Shown here: positions 1-8,212 of the stretch, piece after piece
Layout: every line of letters starts with the position of its first letter
Position numbering within the stretch: position 1 is the first letter of the stretch
Source: Pseudonocardia sp. HH130629-09
GTDB lineage: Bacteria; Actinomycetota; Actinomycetes; Mycobacteriales; Pseudonocardiaceae
Direction of reading: 5' to 3'
Length of the DNA: 64,000 bases
Assembly (NCBI RefSeq): GCF_001294645.1
Contig: NZ_CP011868.1
Span: forward strand, 806,001 to 870,000
The notes under the pieces: model-generated
The model's input: the letters and a program-made list of their open reading frames with translations, nothing else
What the model was told of the DNA's origin: nothing
Database searches by the model: none
Made by a program: the position numbers and the translations under genes

Positions 1-353
1 GGCTCGGTGGTGCGCGCACCGCGGCCCGGATCGAACGCATGCGCGGCGCGTTCGCCGACCGCGGCTGGCTGGTCGTGCTGGTCGGACGGGTCGCCCCGGC
101 GGGGCGGGTGCCGACCCTGATCGCGGCCGCGGTGTCGGGGATGACCTGGGCGAAGCTGGTGCCCGCCGTCGCGGCCGGTGCGGTGCTGTGGACGCTGCTC
201 TACGGCGTGCTCGGGGTGCTGACCGGCAACCTCACCGACTCCCCGGTGGTGGCGGCGCTGCTCGCGGTCGGGCTGGTGGCCGTCGTCGCCGGGGTCACGG
301 CGCTGGCCGGACGGGTGCGGTCCCGGTTGCGGGCCCGTCACCCCGTCGGCTGA
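1..353 (+). CDS. DedA/VTT-family membrane protein (C-terminal part)
   Basis: The gene enters from the left edge; its frame is already open at base 3 and stops at 351-353. The visible 117 residues contain the DedA-like segment 'VGRVAPAGRVPTLIAAAVSG' followed by 'GAVLWTLLYGVLG', which fits the conserved core and re-entrant/transmembrane part of SNARE-associated (VTT) proteins. A further hydrophobic helix and a short basic tail follow. DedA proteins are inner-membrane proteins linked to lipid carrier transport and envelope homeostasis; the substrate cannot be told here. An internal ATG at 39 is probably not the start, because upstream codons continue the family-like sequence. Confidence 0.7.
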   Translation, partial: LGGARTAARIERMRGAFADRGWLVVLVGRVAPAGRVPTLIAAAVSGMTWAKLVPAVAAGAVLWTLLYGVLGVLTGNLTDSPVVAALLAVGLVAVVAGVTALAGRVRSRLRARHPVG

Positions 354-382
354 GACCGGACGGCCCACCAGCGCACACGGAA

Positions 383-423
383 CCGGCCGGGCGCGACGGG
401 AGGGGGGTGTCGCGCCCGGCCGG
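383..423. terminator. Bidirectional stem-loop terminator
   Basis: A perfect 15-bp inverted repeat (383-397 with 409-423) encloses an 11-nt loop. It lies between the convergent ends of the DedA-like gene and the HtrA-like protease. There is no clear T-tract, as is common for actinobacterial hairpin terminators. Confidence 0.7.
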
Positions 424-464
424 AGTGGGTGCCCGGGGCGTGGCGTCGCCCCGGGGAGATCGCA

Positions 465-1964
465 TCAGTCGCCGTCGCCGAAGGGGTTGATGCCGAACGG
501 CAGCTCGCCGGAGGAGCCGTCCTGCGGCACGGTCCGCGCCCCGTTCTGGGCGGTCGCGGCGGCGGTGTCCTCCACGCTGCCCAGGGTCACCGGCACCTCG
601 CGGGCACCGGAGCCGCTGCCGACGTTCAGCGTGACCTGCTGGCCGGGGGCGAAGTTGCCGACCCGGGCGATCAGGTCCGCGAAGCTCGACACCGGGTACT
701 CGTTGACCCGGGTCACGACGTCGCCCGCCGCGACGCCCGCGGCCGCCGCCGGCGAGTCCGGCTCCACCGAGGCGATCTGGGCGCCACCGGCCTCGCTCGT
801 GGCGCCACCGGAGGACGCCACCGAGCCCTGCACGCCGAGCTGCGGCTTGGTCGCGACGCCGGAGTCCATCAGCTCCTGGGCGACCCGCCTGGCGGTGTCG
901 ACCGGGATCGCGAAGCCCAGCCCGATCGAGCCGGAACCCTGCCCGGCGGTGGCGATCGCCGAGTTGATGCCGACGACCTGCCCGGCCAGGTTGACCAGCG
1001 GACCGCCGGAGTTGCCCTGATTGATCGGTGCGTCGGTCTGCAGCCCGTTGTAGACGACCGGGGACTGGCCGTCGCCGCCCGCGGTGACGGTCCGGTTCAG
1101 CGCGGAGACGATGCCGGCGGTGACGGTGCCGGACAGCCCCTGCGGCGAGCCGTTCGCGACGACCTGCTCGCCGACCTGCACGCCCGAGGACTCCCCGAGG
1201 GTGGCCGGCTTGAGGTCCGAGGCGCCCTGCAGCCGGATGACGGCGAGGTCGTAGCCGGGGGAGGTGCCGACCACCGTCGCGGTGTACTGCCGGCCGTCGG
1301 CGGTGGACACCGTCATCCGCCCGCCGTCGCCGGCGCCGGAGACGACGTGGTTGTTGGTGAGGATCTGCCCGTCGGAGGTCAGGACGACCCCGGACCCCTC
1401 GGCGACGCCCTGCGCGGTGCGGACCTGGATGTCGACGGTGCTCGGGGTGATCGCGGCCGCGGCGCCGGCGATCGAGCCGTCGGCGGGGGTGGCCGGGGTG
1501 CCGGAGGCCGCCGCGCTGGTCAGCGTGGCGGGGGACGAGGAGCCGTCGAGCATCAGGTAAGCGCCACCGGCTCCGGCCGCGCCGCCGACGAGGGCGGCGG
1601 TCAGCGCGACGGCTGCGAGGCCCGCGCCGAACCGGCGCGGGGGCCCGGGCGCCGGACCCGGCTGCGGGAACGGCGGGTACACCGAGGTGGGCGGGCTGCC
1701 CGCCCCGTAGGCCGGGATCGTCGGGTTGCTGGCGGTCGCCCACGGCGGCGGAGTCGTCCGGTCGCCAGGGCCGGCGCCCTGCTGCCGGCGGTGGTCGGTG
1801 TCGGTCACGGTGGCCGCCTCCTGTGCCTGGACGTCGTCGGCGTGCGCGGTGGTGGCGGGGACCGCCCCGTCGTGCCGCTCGGGCCGGAAGGGGTCGGTGG
1901 CGTCGTCTCCGGTGGAGGTCCGTCCGTCGGACGGCTCGCCCGTTCCCGGCCCGTTCTCGGTCAT
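465..1964 (-). CDS. HtrA/DegP-type trypsin-like serine protease with PDZ domain
   Basis: 499 residues from the ATG at 1964. The order is a proline-rich cytoplasmic N-terminus, one membrane helix at about 113-139, a trypsin-like protease domain and a C-terminal PDZ domain (about 346-450). The catalytic triad is visible: His206 in 'ILTNNHVV', Asp239 in 'GYDLAVIRL' and Ser319 in 'GNSGGPLVN'. This matches membrane-anchored actinobacterial HtrA/PepD proteases, which degrade or refold damaged envelope proteins outside the membrane. A longer upstream frame exists (to 2156), but its added residues look like arginine-rich non-coding translation. No strong ribosome site was seen at the chosen start. 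Confidence 0.9.
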   Translation of the reverse strand: MTENGPGTGEPSDGRTSTGDDATDPFRPERHDGAVPATTAHADDVQAQEAATVTDTDHRRQQGAGPGDRTTPPPWATASNPTIPAYGAGSPPTSVYPPFPQPGPAPGPPRRFGAGLAAVALTAALVGGAAGAGGAYLMLDGSSSPATLTSAAASGTPATPADGSIAGAAAAITPSTVDIQVRTAQGVAEGSGVVLTSDGQILTNNHVVSGAGDGGRMTVSTADGRQYTATVVGTSPGYDLAVIRLQGASDLKPATLGESSGVQVGEQVVANGSPQGLSGTVTAGIVSALNRTVTAGGDGQSPVVYNGLQTDAPINQGNSGGPLVNLAGQVVGINSAIATAGQGSGSIGLGFAIPVDTARRVAQELMDSGVATKPQLGVQGSVASSGGATSEAGGAQIASVEPDSPAAAAGVAAGDVVTRVNEYPVSSFADLIARVGNFAPGQQVTLNVGSGSGAREVPVTLGSVEDTAAATAQNGARTVPQDGSSGELPFGINPFGDGD

Positions 1965-2174
1965 GGTGCAACTGTGCGCCGCGACCCTGAGACGACCCTG
2001 TGACCGCGCTGGGAATCGCTCGGGCATCGGGTGAGAGTGCCCGTCGCGGCCGTGTCGGTCGGTCGGGACGCCCTGGTCAGGAGAGGGCGCCGACCACGGT
2101 GAGGACCCGGCCCCGGCACGGCGAGCGCGGCCCCGCCGCGGGCCCACCCACAGCACGGGGCGGAACCTTGAAGG

Positions 2175-3344
2175 TCAGGCGACCAGCTCCACGATCGTCG
2201 CGTTGGCGGTACCGCCGCCCTCGCACATGGTCTGCAGCCCGTAGCGGATCCCGCGGTCGCGCATGTGGTGCACCAGGCGGGTGAGCAGCACCGTGCCCGA
2301 GGCGCCCAGCGGGTGCCCGACGGCGATCGCCCCGCCGAGCGGGTTGAGCACGGCGTCGTCGGCGCCCAGCTCGGCCTGCCAGGCCAGCGGGACCGGCGCG
2401 AACGCCTCGTTGACCTCGCACGCGCCGATGTCACCGATCGACAGCCCGGAGCGCTTCAGCACCTTCTGCGTCGCCGGGATGGGGCCGGTCAGCATCCGCA
2501 GCGGGTCGGCGCCGGACACAGCCCCGGAGTGGTAGCGGACGATCGGGGTCAGGCCGAGCTCGCGGGCCTTCTCCGGGGTGGTGACCAGCACCGCCGACGC
2601 GCCGTCGGAGATCTGCGAGCTGTTCCCGGCGTGGATCACCCCGTCCGCGGAGAACGACGGCTTCAGCGCGGCCAGGGTGTCGGTGGTGGTCCCGCGGCGC
2701 AGGCCCTCGTCGGCGGTGAACCCGGGCGCCCCGGGTACCTCGACGAGCTGGTCGTCGAACGCGCCGGCGTCGATCGCGGCGGCGGCGAGCTCGTGGGACC
2801 GGGCGGCGTAGGTGTCGAGCCGGGTCCGCGACAGCGTCCAGTCCCGGGCGATCCGCTCGGCGCCGACACCCTGGTTGAAGTCGCCGTTCGGGAACTCCCC
2901 GGACTCCAGGTCGGCGCGGTAGCGCTCGCGCACCAGCGGTCCGTAGGGACGCCCCAGGTCGCGGCCCGCGCCCAGCGGCACCCGGGTCATCGACTCCACC
3001 CCACCGGCGACGACGACGTCGTACTGCCCGGCCAGCACCATCCCGGCCGCGAAGTCGAACGAGGACTGGCTCGACCCGCACGCCCGGTTCACCGTCACCC
3101 CGGGCACCGACTCCGGCCAGCCCGCGGCGAGCAGGGCGTAGCGGCCGATCTGCGCGGCCTGGTCGCCTACCTGGTTCACACAGCCCCACACGACGTCGTC
3201 GACGACGGCGGGATCGATCCCGGTCCGCTCGGCCAGGGCGGTGAGCACGGCGGCGGACAGGTCGACCGGGTGGACCTCGGCCAGCGAACCCTTCCGCTTC
3301 CCGATCGGTGTCCGGACGGCGGCACAGACGACGGCCTCGGGCAT
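2175..3344 (-). CDS. Acetyl-CoA acetyltransferase (thiolase family)
   Basis: 389 residues; ATG at 3344 preceded by GAGGAGGA about 6 nt upstream. Thiolase catalytic residues are in the expected places: Cys89 in 'NRACGSSQSS', His344 in 'GGAIAVGHPLGASG' and Cys374 in 'MCEGGGTANA'. Length is standard for the family (about 390). It catalyses CoA-dependent acyl transfer, either thiolytic cleavage in fatty-acid or ketoacyl degradation or the reverse condensation; the sequence alone does not decide. Neighbours give no pathway: HtrA-like protease downstream and a riboswitch-controlled transporter divergent upstream. Confidence 0.92.
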   Translation of the reverse strand: MPEAVVCAAVRTPIGKRKGSLAEVHPVDLSAAVLTALAERTGIDPAVVDDVVWGCVNQVGDQAAQIGRYALLAAGWPESVPGVTVNRACGSSQSSFDFAAGMVLAGQYDVVVAGGVESMTRVPLGAGRDLGRPYGPLVRERYRADLESGEFPNGDFNQGVGAERIARDWTLSRTRLDTYAARSHELAAAAIDAGAFDDQLVEVPGAPGFTADEGLRRGTTTDTLAALKPSFSADGVIHAGNSSQISDGASAVLVTTPEKARELGLTPIVRYHSGAVSGADPLRMLTGPIPATQKVLKRSGLSIGDIGACEVNEAFAPVPLAWQAELGADDAVLNPLGGAIAVGHPLGASGTVLLTRLVHHMRDRGIRYGLQTMCEGGGTANATIVELVA

Positions 3345-3488
3345 GACGGGTCCTCCTCGGTCACCGGTGACACGACTCGTTCGCGACGCTAAGCCATCGC
3401 AGGGGGTCGGCGCTGAGAGGGCGGTCACACCTTCGGATGCGCATCAGGTGTCGAGCCGCTCTGGATCGATGAGGTACCGTCTCCTCGT

Positions 3489-3602
3489 ACGCGAAGGGGA
3501 GTAGCTCCCAACGCTGCGCTCGACATACTGGTCCGCCTCGTCCTGCGACGGCCGACCCGGGCGCAGCGGCCTGACCACCACCAGGCGAGCGAGACCTTCG
3601 AT
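3489..3602 (+). promoter_or_regulatory. yybP-ykoY manganese riboswitch
   Basis: The leader of the following GDT1-type gene carries the hallmarks of the yybP-ykoY RNA: 'GGGGAGTAGC' (3497-3506), 'CATACTGG' (3534-3541) and the closing 'GAGACC' (3591-3596). The outer helix P1 is visible as CGAAGG (3492-3497) pairing with CCTTCG (3595-3600). This class senses Mn2+ and commonly controls Mn exporters, which fits the downstream gene, whose start is about 60 nt further on. Whether it acts on transcription or translation was not determined. Confidence 0.88.
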
Positions 3603-3660
3603 CCGGATACACCGGATCGAGGGCACCCATCCTCGGTCCGGTCGAGATCGAGGGATGGAC

Positions 3661-4974
3661 ATGGATGGATTCCTGATCGCGTTCGCGGTCAGCTTCGGCG
3701 TCATCTTCGTGGCCGAGCTGGGCGACAAGTCGCAGCTCATGGCCCTCACGTTCGCGACGCGCTTCAACGCGATCCCGGTCCTGATCGGGATCACGATCGC
3801 CACCTCGGTGACCCACCTCGTGTCGGTCGCCGTCGGCTACGGCCTGGGTGCGTCGATCCCGACCGGCTGGATCGCGCTGGTCGCCGCGGTCGCCTTCCTG
3901 GCGTTCGGCGCCTGGACGCTGCGCGGTGACAGCCTCTCCGAGGACGAGGAGGCCAAGGCCAGGCGGGCCGGCGGGTCCGCCGTCGTCGCCGCGTCGGTCG
4001 CGTTCTTCCTCGCCGAGCTCGGTGACAAGACGATGCTCGCGACGATCACCCTGGCCACTCAGCACGGCACCCTCGCCGGGTCGATCGGTATCTGGGCCGG
4101 GTCCACGGCCGGCATGGTCGCCGCGGACGCGCTGGCCATCGTCGTCGGGCGCCAGCTCGGCAAGCGGCTCCCGGAGCGGGCCATCTCGATCGGCGCCGCG
4201 GTGATGTTCTTCGTCTTCGGCGCCTGGCTGCTGTACGAGGCCGTCCCGCAGGTGTGGGGCGAGAACGCCTGGGCCCGCGTGTTCGACGTCGCCGGGCACC
4301 ACGGGCTCGGGTGGGCCGCGCTGGTGCTGGGGGCACTCGCCGTGGGCGTCGGGCTGTGGTTCCGCGGTCGCGCGCACCGTGCCCGCGGGGAGCGCAGGCT
4401 CGACGTCGCCCGGACCCCGGGCAGCCCGGCCTGGTGGGCCCGCACGCTGTTCGTGCTGGCCGCGGTCCTCGGCTTCGGGGCGCCGCTGCTGGTGGCCCTC
4501 GACGTGCTGCAGCCGATCTCGGTGCTGGCCCGGCCGGCGGTCGCCGTAGTCGGGGCGGGGCTGCTGCTGCTCGGGTTCGCCGTCGTCGCGGTCGCGATGC
4601 TGCAGCTCGGCACGGTGTGGCGCCGCTCGGCCGCCGAGGCCGGTGCGGCCGCGGCCGGGGACCCGGACGCCGCACGACGCCCGGTGCTCGCCACCGGCGG
4701 GATCTACCGTCGTGTCCGCAACCCCGCGTTGACCGGCCTGATCGTCGGGTGCGCCGGGATGCTGTTCATGGCCCCGACCCTGCTCGGTGTGCTCGCCGGG
4801 GTGCTGATCCTGGTCGCGGTGCAGATCCAGGCCCGCGCGGTCTACGAGCCCGGCCTGGGCAGTGCTCTGGGCCCCGAGTACGCCGAGTACCGCGCCCGGA
4901 CCGGCCGGTTCCTCCCGCGGGTCCGCACCGACCGCACGCCCGCGGGCGAGGGCGACCGCACGACCGTCGGCTGA
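3661..4974 (+). CDS. GDT1/TMEM165 (UPF0016) Mn2+ exporter fused to isoprenylcysteine methyltransferase-like domain
   Basis: 437 residues. The N-terminal ~205 residues form a complete two-repeat UPF0016/GDT1 protein with both signature motifs, 'ELGDKSQL' (Glu19) and 'ELGDKTML' (Glu119), separated by an acidic loop. This family exports Mn2+ or Ca2+ in exchange for protons. After a linker and several extra membrane helices (about 215-330) comes a domain at about 340-415, 'GGIYRRVRNPALTG' to 'YAEYRARTGRFLP', typical of isoprenylcysteine carboxyl methyltransferase/PEMT-like membrane methyltransferases. GDT1 proteins are usually about 190-230 residues, so this is a fusion. The ATG at 3661 is preferred over 3655 because GAGGG (3650-3654) is spaced correctly only for the second. 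A Mn riboswitch lies upstream. Confidence 0.88.
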   Translation: MDGFLIAFAVSFGVIFVAELGDKSQLMALTFATRFNAIPVLIGITIATSVTHLVSVAVGYGLGASIPTGWIALVAAVAFLAFGAWTLRGDSLSEDEEAKARRAGGSAVVAASVAFFLAELGDKTMLATITLATQHGTLAGSIGIWAGSTAGMVAADALAIVVGRQLGKRLPERAISIGAAVMFFVFGAWLLYEAVPQVWGENAWARVFDVAGHHGLGWAALVLGALAVGVGLWFRGRAHRARGERRLDVARTPGSPAWWARTLFVLAAVLGFGAPLLVALDVLQPISVLARPAVAVVGAGLLLLGFAVVAVAMLQLGTVWRRSAAEAGAAAAGDPDAARRPVLATGGIYRRVRNPALTGLIVGCAGMLFMAPTLLGVLAGVLILVAVQIQARAVYEPGLGSALGPEYAEYRARTGRFLPRVRTDRTPAGEGDRTTVG

Positions 4975-5057
4975 GCGCCGCGCCGAGCCGACGGCCCCGC
5001 CGACTCCACGGCCCCGCCGGCGCTCCGACACCGAGGACTCCGCGGCACCGCCGCGCG

Positions 5058-5100
5058 ACGACACCGCCCGCCCCAGTGCGACCGGGGCGGGCGGTGTCGT
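5058..5100. terminator. Bidirectional stem-loop terminator
   Basis: A perfect 17-bp stem (5058-5074 with 5084-5100) with a 9-nt loop sits between the convergent ends of the GDT1 fusion gene and sfnB. It probably serves both. Confidence 0.8.
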
Positions 5101-5118
5101 GTCCGGGTGATCCCGGGA

Positions 5119-6348
5119 TCAGGTGTACCAGGTCGGCTCGGGCAGCTCGTCGCGCAGCACCCACGCCCCGACCTCGCGCCGCTTGTAGGCGACCGGGTCG
5201 TGCAGGGTGTGGGTGCGCACGTCGCGCCAGAAGCGGTCGAAGCCGAGCTCGGTCCGGGTCGCCCGCGCGCCGAGTCCCTCGAAGATCCCGCCGGTGATCT
5301 CCAGCGCGACCTCGGTGGCCCGCGCCTTCACCGCGGCGACGCGCACCTCGTGCTCGCCGCGCTGCTCGGCGGTCACGGCGTCGGCGTCGTCGTGCAGCCG
5401 CTGCTGCTCGGCCGCGACGGCGTCGGCCAGCGCCTCCACCGCCCAGAGCTTGGCGGTGTAGTCGCCGTAGAGATCGAGCTGGTAGGGCTCGTCGACGGCC
5501 CGCTCGTGGCCGCCGTAGAGCCACGGCCGGGTCCGTGTGCGGGTGTACTCCGCGCCCGCCTCCAGGGCCCCGCGCGCGATCCCGAGGTAGAACGCGACGA
5601 ACACCAGCTGGATCACCGGCACGTTGAAGGTGTTGTAGACGCGCGGGGCGAACACCTTGTCGGTGAACCCGGCGGCCGACGCCCACGGCACCCGCACGCC
5701 CGAGACCGTGACGCTTCCCGACTCCGACAGGCGCAGGCCGATGTTGTCCCAGTCGTCGCCGTAGACGATGCCCTCCTGGGCGCTCGGCACGATGGCGAAC
5801 ACGTGGGTGTCGGTGTTCTCGATGACGCCCTCCAGCACGGTCACGTCGGAGACCCGGCTGCCGGTGGAGAAGCTCTTCCGCCCGTCGTAGACGAGCTCGT
5901 CGCCCTCGTCGCGGATGGTCAGGTCGTCGTCGCGGGGGTTGACCGCGCCGCCGAAGAACCAGCGTTCGCGGGTCGCCTGCTCCTCGACCGCCGCGATCTG
6001 CTCGGGCGTGCCGACCAGGCGCGCGGCCCAGAACCACAGCAGGTGGTAGCCGAGCAGTTGCCCGATCGAGCCGTCGCCGGCCGCGACCTCGCGGATCACC
6101 CGGTAGGCGACGGTCCAGTCCTGGCACCCGCCCCCGTGCTCGACCGGACCGAGCAGGGTGACCAGGCCGGAGGCCTTCAGCAGGGCGACCTCGGCGTGCG
6201 GGGTGGCGCCGGCGCGCTCGCGTGCGGCGGCGTCGCGGGCCAGGACGGCGCGGACCTCGCCGGCGCGGGCGATCCAGCCCGCGGCGTCGGTGGGTACGGG
6301 GTCCCAGGACTCGGTCACGGTCTCGGGACGGATCTCGGTGGTGGTCAT
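5119..6348 (-). CDS. sfnB: SfnB-family acyl-CoA dehydrogenase-like flavin monooxygenase (sulfur acquisition)
   Basis: 409 residues from the ATG at 6348, with GAGGAG about 7 nt upstream. The fold is that of acyl-CoA dehydrogenases, but motifs such as 'GYHLLWFWAARLVG' and the C-terminal 'RTHTLHDPVAYKRRE' are those of the SfnB/DszC monooxygenase group. These enzymes use reduced flavin to attack organosulfur compounds. The gene is the downstream partner of sfnG, so both probably release sulfur from sulfones or sulfonates under sulfate limitation. It is not simply co-transcribed with sfnG: a terminator hairpin and a separate leader peptide lie between them. The exact substrate is unknown. Confidence 0.88.
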   Translation of the reverse strand: MTTTEIRPETVTESWDPVPTDAAGWIARAGEVRAVLARDAAARERAGATPHAEVALLKASGLVTLLGPVEHGGGCQDWTVAYRVIREVAAGDGSIGQLLGYHLLWFWAARLVGTPEQIAAVEEQATRERWFFGGAVNPRDDDLTIRDEGDELVYDGRKSFSTGSRVSDVTVLEGVIENTDTHVFAIVPSAQEGIVYGDDWDNIGLRLSESGSVTVSGVRVPWASAAGFTDKVFAPRVYNTFNVPVIQLVFVAFYLGIARGALEAGAEYTRTRTRPWLYGGHERAVDEPYQLDLYGDYTAKLWAVEALADAVAAEQQRLHDDADAVTAEQRGEHEVRVAAVKARATEVALEITGGIFEGLGARATRTELGFDRFWRDVRTHTLHDPVAYKRREVGAWVLRDELPEPTWYT

Positions 6349-6534
6349 GGGTGACTCCTCGTCGTGCAGGGAGCCGGGCACCTCGACGGCACGCCACGCG
6401 GGGCGCCCGGGTGCGGGCGCGCCACGACGGTGCGCGGGGGAGGGGGCCCGGCTGCGGGAACGGTGCCGGGCGATCACCGGCGGGACGGACGCCCGCCGGC
6501 CGTCACACGCGGAGAGGTGCGACGGGGATGCCGG

Positions 6535-6606
6535 TCAGCGACAGAGCGAGGAGTTCACACGCGAGAGGTCGACGTGGCGTCGACGGGTGAACTCGATGAA
6601 CAGCAC
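6535..6606 (-). CDS. Cysteine-containing leader peptide upstream of sfnB
   Basis: A 23-codon frame, GTG at 6604-6606 and stop at 6535-6537. It reads MLFIEF, then 'TRRRHVDLSRV' from residue 7, then 'NSSLCR' at the end, with Cys22 as the penultimate residue. This is the pattern of the short actinobacterial 'putative leader peptides' that precede sulfur-metabolism genes (LLTRRRHVDL...C). It lies about 190 nt upstream of sfnB and just after the sfnG terminator. Known-family inference: ribosome stalling at the Cys codon when cysteine is short could couple cysteine supply to sfnB expression. Confidence 0.82.
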   Translation of the reverse strand: MLFIEFTRRRHVDLSRVNSSLCR

Positions 6607-6705
6607 GGTCCCAGTGTTCGGGTAGGTCACCGCGGAAGTCAACGAGACGTTCCCGGAAATGGGACGAGGGGCGGGATGTCCGGTCAGGACGGTCCCCGGG
6701 GACAC

Positions 6706-6741
6706 GCACGGGCCCGGCGACGACGGTCGCCGGGCCCGTGC
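6706..6741 (-). terminator. Stem-loop terminator after sfnG
   Basis: A perfect 16-bp stem (6706-6721 with 6726-6741) with a 4-nt loop begins about 28 nt beyond the sfnG stop on the minus strand. It separates sfnG from the sfnB leader, so sfnB probably has its own promoter. Confidence 0.75.
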
Positions 6742-6768
6742 GGGCAGGTGTCGGTCGGACGCCGCCGG

Positions 6769-7923
6769 TCAGACGGCGGTCAGCTGCGGCTCGCGGGCGG
6801 CGAGCTCGGCCTCCTTCTCCCGGATGATCGGGAGCACCTTCGCGCCGAAGTACTCGACCTCCTCCTGGAAGTGCAGGAAGCCGAGCAGCAGCAGGTTCGC
6901 GCCGCGCCGCTTGTACTCGATCGCGCGGTCGGCGATCTGCTCCGGGCTGCCGATGAGCTGGGTCCGGAAACCGTCGTTGTACTGGACGAGGTCCTCGAAG
7001 GAGGAGTCGGCCCACATCCCGCGCTTGTCGCCGGTGGAGTTACCGGCCTGCTGGACGGCGTCGCGGAAACCCTCGACGGCCGGCCGGTTCGCCTTCTCGA
7101 TGATCTCGCGCAGGGTGTCCCTGGCCTCCTTCTCGTCATCGCGGGCGATCATGAAGCCGTTGAGGCCGAACCGGACCGGCTGCAGGCGCTCGGCGGTCTT
7201 CGCGTGGCCGAGGACCTCCTCGACCTGCTCGGAGAAGCCGTCGTAGTCCTTGCCGTTGGAGAAGTACCAGTCCGACACGGTGCCGCCGTTGTAGCGGGCC
7301 GCGGTGGAGTTGCCGCCCTGGAAGATCTCCGGGTGCGGACGGCCGGGGACGTCGAGCGGGCGCGGCTTGAGGTCGAAGTCGCGGATCCGGTAGAAGTCGC
7401 CCGCGAACTCGGCGCCGCCGTCGGAGGTCCAGATCTCGCGCAGCACACGGATGAACTCGTTGCTGCGGCGGTAGCGCTCGTCGTGCTCGAGCCACGGCTG
7501 GCCCATCGCGGTGAACTCGGCCTTCAGCCAGCCGGAGACGACGTTGACCGCGAGCCTGCCGTTCGTCAGGTGGTCGGCGGTGGCGACCCACTTGGCCAGC
7601 ACCGAGGGCTCCCACAGGCCGGGGTGGACGGCGGCGATCACCGTGAGCCGCTCGGTGGCCAGCCCCAGCGCGAGGGAGAACGCGGTGGCCTCGTGCTGGT
7701 GGTCGGCGCCGTAGCTGGCCATGTAGCGGATCTGGGACAGCGCGTACTCGAAGCCGTTGTTCTCGGCGGTCTGCGCCAGCTTCTTGTTGTACTCGAAGCC
7801 CCAGTCGGTGCGCTGTTCGATGGTGCTGGTGACCAGCCCACCGGAGACGTTCGGGACCCAGTACGCGAACTTCAGCGGCTCCTGGATCCGGGTGTTGGGC
7901 GTGGTGTCGAGAGCATCGGACAC
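6769..7923 (-). CDS. sfnG: SfnG-family FMNH2-dependent dimethylsulfone monooxygenase
   Basis: 384 residues. It belongs to the bacterial luciferase-like flavin monooxygenases and is recognisable as SfnG by 'LKFAYWVPNVSGGLVTSTIE' near the N-terminus, 'VVSGWLKAEFTAMG' and 'PEIFQGGNSTAARYNGG'. Family function: oxidation of dimethylsulfone with FMNH2 and O2 to methanesulfinate and formaldehyde, a step in using organosulfur as a sulfur source. It ends just before a strong hairpin and begins about 100 nt downstream of a leader peptide. Its reduced-flavin supplier is not encoded nearby. Confidence 0.92.
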   Translation of the reverse strand: MSDALDTTPNTRIQEPLKFAYWVPNVSGGLVTSTIEQRTDWGFEYNKKLAQTAENNGFEYALSQIRYMASYGADHQHEATAFSLALGLATERLTVIAAVHPGLWEPSVLAKWVATADHLTNGRLAVNVVSGWLKAEFTAMGQPWLEHDERYRRSNEFIRVLREIWTSDGGAEFAGDFYRIRDFDLKPRPLDVPGRPHPEIFQGGNSTAARYNGGTVSDWYFSNGKDYDGFSEQVEEVLGHAKTAERLQPVRFGLNGFMIARDDEKEARDTLREIIEKANRPAVEGFRDAVQQAGNSTGDKRGMWADSSFEDLVQYNDGFRTQLIGSPEQIADRAIEYKRRGANLLLLGFLHFQEEVEYFGAKVLPIIREKEAELAAREPQLTAV

Positions 7924-8020
7924 GGGAGACTCCTCGGGGGTGTGCCGGGCACGGCAGACGGGCGCACGACGGCGCCGGAAAGAGAGGAAAGAGGGAGGAA
8001 ACGGACCTGCGGTGACGCGA

Positions 8021-8092
8021 TCAGTGACAGGCCTGGCTCACGACGACGAGGTTGTCGACGTGACGGCGTCGGGTCAGCAGGAAGCCGGTCAC
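8021..8092 (-). CDS. Cysteine-containing leader peptide upstream of sfnG
   Basis: A 23-codon frame, GTG at 8090-8092 and stop at 8021-8023. It begins MTGFLL, has 'TRRRHVDNLVVV' from residue 7 and ends 'SQACH' with Cys22. Length, the TRRRHVD block at residues 7-13 and the position of the cysteine are identical to those of the peptide before sfnB, although the rest differs. It is about 100 nt upstream of sfnG. It matches the known actinobacterial leader-peptide pattern of sulfur genes and probably links sfnG expression to cysteine availability. Confidence 0.85.
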   Translation of the reverse strand: MTGFLLTRRRHVDNLVVVSQACH

Positions 8093-8212
8093 GGTCCCAC
8101 CGAACCCGCAGAGCCGGTGGGTGTCAACCGGATGCCGGGGAGATCACCGTGGGGCCACCGAGATCCGCGGGGACGTCGTCCGCGGGACCCACGCCGGCCA
8201 CCACGGGCCGCC

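Noticed and set aside
2265..3392. Long open frame antisense to the thiolase gene
   Set aside because: GC-rich third positions keep antisense frames open. The product is Arg/Gly/His-rich with no domain, while the other strand encodes a complete thiolase. The same reasoning removed many similar frames, for example 8541-9833, 10075-11781 and 26210-27424.
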